This document shows positions 58,825 to 64,000 of a stretch of DNA of 64,000 nt, piece by piece (positions within the stretch are counted from its first letter, which is position 1; each line of letters starts with the position of its first letter). A program made the translations under genes and the position numbers. The DNA is from Streptococcus mutans. Its GTDB lineage: Bacteria; Bacillota; Bacilli; Lactobacillales; Streptococcaceae. The notes below the pieces were generated by a model. It searched no databases and was not told the origin of the DNA. It worked only from the letters and a program-made list of their open reading frames with translations. The stretch is taken from the NCBI RefSeq assembly GCF_006739205.1, contig NZ_AP019720.1, positions 1,054,001-1,118,000 of the forward strand, given 5' to 3'.

Positions 58825-59596
58825 CTTTTAACATTGACTTAATCGGTTCAAAAGTTCTTCGATGAATAGGAGTTACGCCCAAGGTTTCTAAACCTTCTAA
58901 GTGTTGTTTAGTACCATAACCTACATTTTGAGCAAAACCATAACCAGGATAAATCTCGTCATATCCAATCATCATCCTATCTCGCGTTACCTTAGCAACA
59001 ATAGAGGCTGCTGCTATCGAAAGCGAATGAGCATCTCCTTTGATAATGGAAGACTGAGGAATTGAAATACCAAGATTCATAGCATCAATTAAGAGATAAT
59101 CCGGTCGGCTAACTAGACCTTGCAAATCGTCAATAGCCTGCAACATAGCCATTTTAGTTGCTTCATAAATGTTGACTTGATCAATCATTTCACTAGAAAT
59201 ACGACCAATACCAATAGCTAGGGCAACTTTTACGACCTGTTTGTAAATCTCTTCATGCTTCTTTTTGGGAATTTTTTTAGAATCATTAAGATGTCTGATT
59301 TTACAGTTTTTAGGCAGAATAACACAAGCTGCCACAACAGGACCTGCTAAGGGACCCCTGCCAACTTCATCAATACCTGCAATAGCTTGGTAGCCTTGCA
59401 AATACAGATCTTTTTCATAGCGCAGCATGTTTTCCAAACGTACCTCTTCGTCTAAATCTGCTTGAATGATTTTTTTACGCTGCCTAACAGCTGCCTGAAC
59501 GCCTGAACGGGCATCTGCCTCAAACTCTGTCCAATGTGGATCTAAGAGGTCAGAAATGGCCGCCAGCTGTTCTTTAATTTCCTTAATCGTTGCCAT
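58814..59596 (-). CDS. rnhB: Ribonuclease HII
   Basis: 260 residues. Removes RNA primers and misincorporated ribonucleotides. A ~75-residue N-terminal extension precedes the catalytic domain; acidic residues are in [20 protein letters not shown] (about 76-95) and YLLIDAMNL. The [20 protein letters not shown] motif completes it. Overlaps the rbgA gene end by 14 bp. Confidence 0.95.
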   Translation of the reverse strand: MATIKEIKEQLAAISDLLDPHWTEFEADARSGVQAAVRQRKKIIQADLDEEVRLENMLRYEKDLYLQGYQAIAGIDEVGRGPLAGPVVAACVILPKNCKIRHLNDSKKIPKKKHEEIYKQVVKVALAIGIGRISSEMIDQVNIYEATKMAMLQAIDDLQGLVSRPDYLLIDAMNLGISIPQSSIIKGDAHSLSIAAASIVAKVTRDRMMIGYDEIYPGYGFAQNVGYGTKQHLEGLETLGVTPIHRRTFEPIKSMLKEKN

Positions 59597-60434
59597 CTAA
59601 TTCTGCCAATCTATCCAATGTATAACATCCCAAACGACCATCACGTACATCCTTGATAAAAACTTGATAAAAACGATCATAATCATCACGAAAGCCTAAT
59701 TTTTGTGTCATGCTCATAATGATTTCAGGTGCTTCCTCTTCCAAATCAATACCTTTGTAACGTTCTAATAAACGTTCTGGATAGTATCGCTTGAAAAAAT
59801 CAAGACCAAAAATCGTTATCTCATCCATAGGCAGTAGATTGTCTTTAATAGCTCCGGTCATGGCCAATTTGAGTCCAACTGCTTCCTCTTCAAATTTAGG
59901 CCAAAGAATACCCGGTGTATCTAAAATTTCCAAATTTTTATTAGATTTCAGCCACTGTTGTCCCTTAGTAACACCAGGTTTGTTTCCCACAATAGCAATT
60001 TTTTTACCAGCCAAACGATTCATTAAGGTTGATTTACCAACATTGGGAATACCAACAATCATGGTTCGTAAGTTCTCCTTCTGAATACCACGTTCACGGA
60101 GTTTGACAAGCTTATCGGTCATTAATCCTTTAGCCGCTTCAGTCACCTTTTTGACTGCTGACTGCTCTTTAGAATTAACAGCCAACGCCTTAATCCCCTG
60201 CTTCTCAAAAAAGTTACACCATTCTGCTGTGCAGGTACTATCTGCTAAATCTACTTTATTTAAGATTATCAGCTTTGGCTTATCACCAATAATCTTAGTT
60301 AACATAGGATTTTGACTTGACAGAGGTAAACGAGCATCTACCAAAATCGTCACAAAATCCACAAATTTGAGATTTTCCTGCACTTGTCTGCGGGCTTTTG
60401 ACATATGCCCAGGAAACCATTGAATTTTAGACAT
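59583..60434 (-). CDS. rbgA: Ribosome biogenesis GTPase YlqF/RbgA
   Basis: 283 residues from ATG 60434 ([20 protein letters not shown]), matching the family N-terminus; AAAGG lies ahead. Circularly permuted GTPase: G4 ILNKVDLAD (about 60) precedes G1 [17 protein letters not shown] (about 120) and G3 DTPGILWP. The C-terminal ANTAR-like RNA-binding segment follows. It matures the 50S subunit. Coupled to rnhB, a frequent Firmicute pair. Confidence 0.95.
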   Translation of the reverse strand: MSKIQWFPGHMSKARRQVQENLKFVDFVTILVDARLPLSSQNPMLTKIIGDKPKLIILNKVDLADSTCTAEWCNFFEKQGIKALAVNSKEQSAVKKVTEAAKGLMTDKLVKLRERGIQKENLRTMIVGIPNVGKSTLMNRLAGKKIAIVGNKPGVTKGQQWLKSNKNLEILDTPGILWPKFEEEAVGLKLAMTGAIKDNLLPMDEITIFGLDFFKRYYPERLLERYKGIDLEEEAPEIIMSMTQKLGFRDDYDRFYQVFIKDVRDGRLGCYTLDRLAELDGND

Positions 60435-60630
60435 GAAACAACCTTTCAATAACTTTATTTTAGTCTTATAACTTGAATAATTCTTTTCTAAAATTATACC
60501 ATAAGTCAAAAAGCATGGAATAGGTTCTTATCATTTTACGGCAAAATATCTTGCTAAATCATTAAAATATATAGAATTAGAGCCACTATTCTAACTCCAT
60601 ATTAAATATGTACTAGCCTAGATAGACATT

Positions 60631-61596
60631 TTAAAATAATTTATCATAACCAATTTTTATATTAGGGAAGTAACTTGTAACAGCAGCAAATAATGGCTGA
60701 AGTTCTTCATCTGTTTTCTTACCACGATTGCAAATAAATAGACTAACTTTCTTATTATCCATTTTGACTGCAACGAGAAAAGATTGTTGATTGACAGCAA
60801 TAAAAGAACGTCTGGTCTTAACAATGCGATGGTAAAGTTGCACAACTTGATGCAGATCTACAAGAGCAAATCCTCTATGATAAGTTATAAGATGATTTTT
60901 ATAAATAATAATTTTAAGCTTATCATCATGATAAAGCGATTCAGAGATGAGAGGGTCTAAATTACCATTTAATTCAGGATAAGCAGCATAAAGCTCATCA
61001 TAAGCTCGATTAACCTTATATCTAACATAGAAAGCGATACCTATAAAAAGCAAGCCAAGCAAACCTAAGAGGCCACATACAATTGGTAGGCTAGTCTGAT
61101 CAGATTTTATATCATAGAGAGAAACATAAGTATAAAATGAAAAATATTTGTTCAACTCAGGCTGTGATCGTAAAATACCAATCATTGCACCAGAATAATT
61201 TCGAATAACATGGCTGGTACTTCTATGGGTGTTATAATACTTCACTGCAATGCGTTTAGGATGCTGTCTTAGTGAACTGCCAGCTTTTAATAATCTAGCA
61301 ATATCCTTATCCTCTTCTTTAGATTCTAAACCAACATAACCATTGTCTTTATATTTCACAAGCCAAATAACTGTCTTGTGACCATCAATATCTGCTATAG
61401 GTTTGGAATAAATATCACGAATTTCAAGCGTCACCTTGTCTCCCGAAGAGGCCTTTGTAGACTCGCCGTTATAAGAAACTGCTTGACTATTGTTCTTATA
61501 AGAAACTGCTAGAAAAATCCCTACGGCTCCAATGATAAAGAAAATTCCAAAAACAAGATATAAAACAAACCCTTTATTACGGTTTTCCTTTAACAT
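60631..61596 (-). CDS. Membrane protein of unknown function, two helices with extracellular domain
   Basis: 321 residues from ATG 61596 (MLKENRNKGFVLYLVFGIFF), with GTGGAGG ahead; the open frame extends 57 codons upstream, unsupported. First helix about 10-32, an extracellular region of about 150 residues (AVSYNGESTKASSGDKVTLE, IDGHKTVIWLVKYKD), second helix about 175-195, then a cytoplasmic domain of ~125 residues. I do not recognise the family. No operon partners. Confidence 0.75.
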   Translation of the reverse strand: MLKENRNKGFVLYLVFGIFFIIGAVGIFLAVSYKNNSQAVSYNGESTKASSGDKVTLEIRDIYSKPIADIDGHKTVIWLVKYKDNGYVGLESKEEDKDIARLLKAGSSLRQHPKRIAVKYYNTHRSTSHVIRNYSGAMIGILRSQPELNKYFSFYTYVSLYDIKSDQTSLPIVCGLLGLLGLLFIGIAFYVRYKVNRAYDELYAAYPELNGNLDPLISESLYHDDKLKIIIYKNHLITYHRGFALVDLHQVVQLYHRIVKTRRSFIAVNQQSFLVAVKMDNKKVSLFICNRGKKTDEELQPLFAAVTSYFPNIKIGYDKLF

Positions 61597-61711
61597 AAAC
61601 AACCTCCACTTTTTGCTTATCACTACTTTTTCAGTATAACATACGCTTTTTAAAAGACAGCCTTTGTCATTAAATCTTAAAAAGAATTCAATAATCGTTG
61701 TAAATACAAAA

Positions 61712-61766
61712 TGAGAGTCACAACAAATCAGTAGCTCAAGAAGAAGTTGATTTGTTGTGACTCTCA
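61712..61766. terminator. Perfect 19-bp stem downstream of the ATP-cone gene
   Basis: 61712-61730 and 61748-61766 are exact reverse complements around a 17-base loop. On the minus strand TTTTGTATTT follows, so it can terminate the ATP-cone transcript. Confidence 0.65.
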
Positions 61767-61880
61767 CCTAATTTTAGATATTGATAAAGACAGCCAAGTC
61801 AGTACCATTAAAATTTACTAATTAGCAATAATTTAATTACTCAGCATCGTATTCTTAAATGAAAGAATCATTGACAGATT

Positions 61881-62219
61881 TTATTTAACTTGTTCAAAAT
61901 GCAAGTGTACATTAATATGATCATCGTAACCATTGCGCTCAAGATCACGTTGAAGGCGGTAAGAAATATAATGCTCAGCAATTGTGATATAACCGGCATC
62001 AAGCAAACGATGTTCCACTTGTGATTGAATCATGCTAATTGTGGGCCGTTCAGTCTGTGCCTCTTCTAAATCAACAACAACCTTTTTGGTAACTTGTGCC
62101 AAATCTTGACGCAAGGCATCATCTAATACATAAACTGTTTGTGCTGCACCAAGAATAGCTTGATATATCTTATCAGGATCAAAATCAACAACTTGACCAC
62201 TACGTTTGATAACTTGCAT
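61881..62219 (-). CDS. Stand-alone ATP-cone domain protein
   Basis: 112 residues from ATG 62219 (MQVIKRSGQVVDFDPDKIYQ), with AAGAGG ahead. Nearly the whole protein is an ATP-cone, the nucleotide-sensing domain of ribonucleotide reductases and NrdR: VIKRSGQVVDFDPDKIYQAI, then VEHRLLDAGYITIAEHYISY and a short tail. There is no zinc ribbon (so not NrdR) and no reductase domain. A role as nucleotide-responsive regulator is inferred. A consensus promoter precedes it. Confidence 0.8.
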   Translation of the reverse strand: MQVIKRSGQVVDFDPDKIYQAILGAAQTVYVLDDALRQDLAQVTKKVVVDLEEAQTERPTISMIQSQVEHRLLDAGYITIAEHYISYRLQRDLERNGYDDHINVHLHFEQVK

Positions 62220-62263
62220 AAGAACCTCTTTTCTAAATGTTACTAACATCTTTCATTACTATT

Positions 62264-62292
62264 ATTATCTAAATTGTCGGATTAATTGTCAA
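62264..62292 (-). promoter_or_regulatory. Promoter of the ATP-cone gene
   Basis: Minus strand TTGACA (plus 62287-62292), 17 bp, then GATAAT (62264-62269). Confidence 0.7.
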
Positions 62293-62492
62293 GTTTTTTA
62301 TCTTAATCTATTACTTTTTGACTGATATAAGTACAATAGAAAATCGATCATATTATAAAGGCTTTTTTAAATGATTCCTCAATAATGAAAATTCTCTACT
62401 TCATCACTATCGCTGAGATTTTCAATATCCTAAATAACTAAAATATCATTTAAATTCACTTTCGAATAGTAATAGTAATTATAGCCCCATTC

Positions 62493-62522
62493 AAAAAGCA
62501 CACTAGCAAAAACCAGTGTGCT
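62493..62522 (-). terminator. Terminator of dapA
   Basis: AGCACACT (62497-62504) pairs with AGTGTGCT (62515-62522); on the minus strand TTTTT follows. It starts 5 bp after the dapA stop. The rest of the 62220-62526 gap holds a weaker GAAAATTCTC/GAGATTTTC fold and the ATP-cone promoter. Confidence 0.88.
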
Positions 62523-62526
62523 GCAA

Positions 62527-63408
62527 TCATTTCTCAACAATTTCAATAATGCGTCTAGCTTCTTCATCAGTACAAGCAACTAATGGCAAGCGCAAAGGCC
62601 CTGCATCAAAACCTTGATGATTAAGAACTGCTTTGACAGGAGCTGGACTGGCAACAGAGAAGAGCGCGTGAACTTTAGGAAGAAATTGACGCTGAATCCC
62701 AGCAGCCTTTTTAATATCACTCTTTTCAATAGCCTCCACCATAGCAAATAACTCATCGCCATTAGTATGTGAAGCTACACTAATAACGCCATCAGCCCCT
62801 AAACTAAGAGCATGAAAAGCCTCGCCATCTTCACCCGTAAAGATTAAGAAATCATCTGGCTTATTGTCAACTAAATAAGCAATATTATCAAGATTTGTAC
62901 ACTCTTTAACACCAATAATATTAGGATGCTGAGCCAAACGAAGCATGGTATCAGTTTCTAATGTTGTCACAACGCGTCCCGGAATATTATAAATAATAAT
63001 AGGCAGATCACTAGCATCAGCAAGAGTCATAAAATGCTGATAGAGCCCTTCTTGTGTCGGTTTGTTGTAATAAGGAACAATAGCTAAACCAGCAGAAAAA
63101 CCACCAAAGTCAGCAACTTCTTTAACAAAGTTGACAGAATCACGTGTATCATTTGTCCCCACACCAGCAATTAAAGGAACACGTCCATTAACAATTTTTT
63201 GAACGGCAGCAAACAACTCCAATTCTTCATCATGAGTAAGAGTAGGACTCTCAGCAGTTGTTCCCGCTAAGAGCAAACCTTGAGTATGATGAGCCAGTAA
63301 ATGCTCAATAAGCTTTGGAAGAGCAGCAAAATTGATTGATCCGTCTTCTTTAAATGGGGTGATGAAAGCTGTAATAATGTTGACGTCTTTAAAATCTTGA
63401 ATTGACAT
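62527..63408 (-). CDS. dapA: 4-hydroxy-tetrahydrodipicolinate synthase
   Basis: 293 residues. Condenses aspartate semialdehyde with pyruvate, the first committed step to diaminopimelate and lysine. Motifs: [17 protein letters not shown] (about 41-57), catalytic Tyr in [12 protein letters not shown] and Schiff-base Lys in [12 protein letters not shown] (about 163). It follows the aspartate-semialdehyde dehydrogenase gene by 40 bp, so substrate supply and use are coexpressed. Confidence 0.96.
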   Translation of the reverse strand: MSIQDFKDVNIITAFITPFKEDGSINFAALPKLIEHLLAHHTQGLLLAGTTAESPTLTHDEELELFAAVQKIVNGRVPLIAGVGTNDTRDSVNFVKEVADFGGFSAGLAIVPYYNKPTQEGLYQHFMTLADASDLPIIIYNIPGRVVTTLETDTMLRLAQHPNIIGVKECTNLDNIAYLVDNKPDDFLIFTGEDGEAFHALSLGADGVISVASHTNGDELFAMVEAIEKSDIKKAAGIQRQFLPKVHALFSVASPAPVKAVLNHQGFDAGPLRLPLVACTDEEARRIIEIVEK

Positions 63409-63448
63409 GTTCTCTCCCTCTCACTTTAATACACCATTATTAGTTATT

Positions 63449-64000
63449 TTATTTCAGTTCAAACTTCAATTCTGATGTCGAACGAACAAGACCACGTTCA
63501 TGAAGACTTTCAGCAATTTGAACTGAATTCCAAGCAGCACCTTTAAGAAGATTGTCTGAAACGACCCACATATGAATACCATTTTCAATATCTAAATCCT
63601 TACGAATACGGCCGACAAAAGTTTCACGACTGCCAACAGCATTCGCTGCTTGTGGGTAAATTTGATGTTTAATATCATCTTCAAGAACAGCACCTGGAAA
63701 TGCTGCAATAGCTGCTTTTACTTCTTCAATTGGAGCAACGTCTTTAGTTTCAATATAAACAGCCTCAGAATGTGAAAAAAGGATTGGAACACGAACACAA
63801 GTGGCCGAAACGGGAAGTTCAGGTTCTTCCATGATTTTCTTGGTTTCGTTAGTCATCTTCATTTCTTCATAAGTATAATCATTATCGGTGAAGACATCAA
63901 TCTGTGCCAAAGCATTGAAAGCAATTGGATAATGCTTTTTATCACCACCTGATGGCAAAATATCAGCATGAACAGCTTTAGGATCCACACCATCATTAAC
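63449..64000 (-). CDS. asd: Aspartate-semialdehyde dehydrogenase, C-terminal half (cut by window end)
   Basis: About 184 residues are visible and the frame runs off the window at 64000, so the N-terminal NADP domain and the catalytic cysteine lie outside. The visible part contains the C-terminal catalytic/dimerisation domain: [20 protein letters not shown] (the substrate-binding His in SHSE), [36 protein letters not shown] broken over ~36 residues. Makes the branch-point metabolite for Lys, Thr and Met. Confidence 0.93.

Noticed and set aside
60435..60509. N-terminal extension of rbgA
   Set aside because: The family start [14 protein letters not shown] is at 60434 with a ribosome site in front.
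61597..61767. 57-codon extension of the membrane protein at 60.6-61.6 kb
   Set aside because: It overlaps the terminator hairpin at 61712-61766, and GTGGAGG supports ATG 61596.
1..64000. tRNA, rRNA, tmRNA or prophage genes
   Set aside because: I looked for conserved T-loop patterns, rRNA signatures and phage structural genes and recognised none.

Overview
The window looks like Streptococcus mutans chromosome, close to the UA159 type and in reverse orientation relative to it. It is AT-rich Gram-positive DNA with strong GGAGG-type ribosome sites. It carries several loci I recognise from that species: the ylxM-ffh-sat operon, relQ, the citrate lyase/oxaloacetate decarboxylase cluster, mbrABCD, the tandem glucosyltransferase genes gtfB and gtfC, and dprA with a ComX-type promoter. 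A copy of the streptococcal/lactococcal dif recombination site next to xerS (about 22.5 kb) marks the replication terminus.

Layout. 1-5.3 kb: end of a compatible-solute ABC transporter, then ylxM-ffh-(satC remnant)-satD-satE. 5.4-10.9 kb: radC, a class-I amidotransferase-like peptidase, rex, DUF1831 plus cysteine desulfurase, PRPP synthetase and a CYTH protein. 10.9-14.7 kb: a long leader, then relQ-nadK-rluD-type-pta. 14.8-22.4 kb: two ABC exporters, a short-chain dehydrogenase, a GT8 glycosyltransferase and an orphan two-component system. 22.5-24.1 kb: dif, xerS and a deleted IS3-family element. 24.2-35.7 kb: a complete citrate fermentation cluster in two divergent arms. 35.8-40.3 kb: the bacitracin-sensing MbrABCD module. 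40.5-49.1 kb: gtfC and gtfB, the water-insoluble-glucan synthases of the dental biofilm. 49.6-64 kb: trmFO, topA, dprA, a four-gene iron-siderophore type importer, rnhB, rbgA, an ATP-cone protein, dapA and the end of asd.

How the parts work together. Citrate enters by CitM. It is cleaved by CitDEF (activated by CitC, CitG and CitX) to oxaloacetate, which is decarboxylated by a multi-subunit membrane oxaloacetate decarboxylase; a GntR regulator and a cre site sit at the divergent control region. MbrC/MbrD sense through the MbrAB transporter, and a perfect TTACA-N4-TGTAA operator lies upstream of mbrA. RelQ sits in a translationally coupled operon with NAD kinase, next to pta.

The most interesting observations are these. 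A dif site contains the apparent -35 of xerS. The gtfB allele is shorter than the known form by exactly two 65-residue glucan-binding repeats. gtfB and gtfC share a nearly identical 1.35-kb stretch. satC appears to be the collapsed remnant of a large membrane protein. A perfect 21-bp inverted repeat inside a 21-codon ORF precedes satD. The leader ahead of relQ holds an unexplained antisense reading frame. I see no CRISPR array, rRNA, tRNA or prophage.
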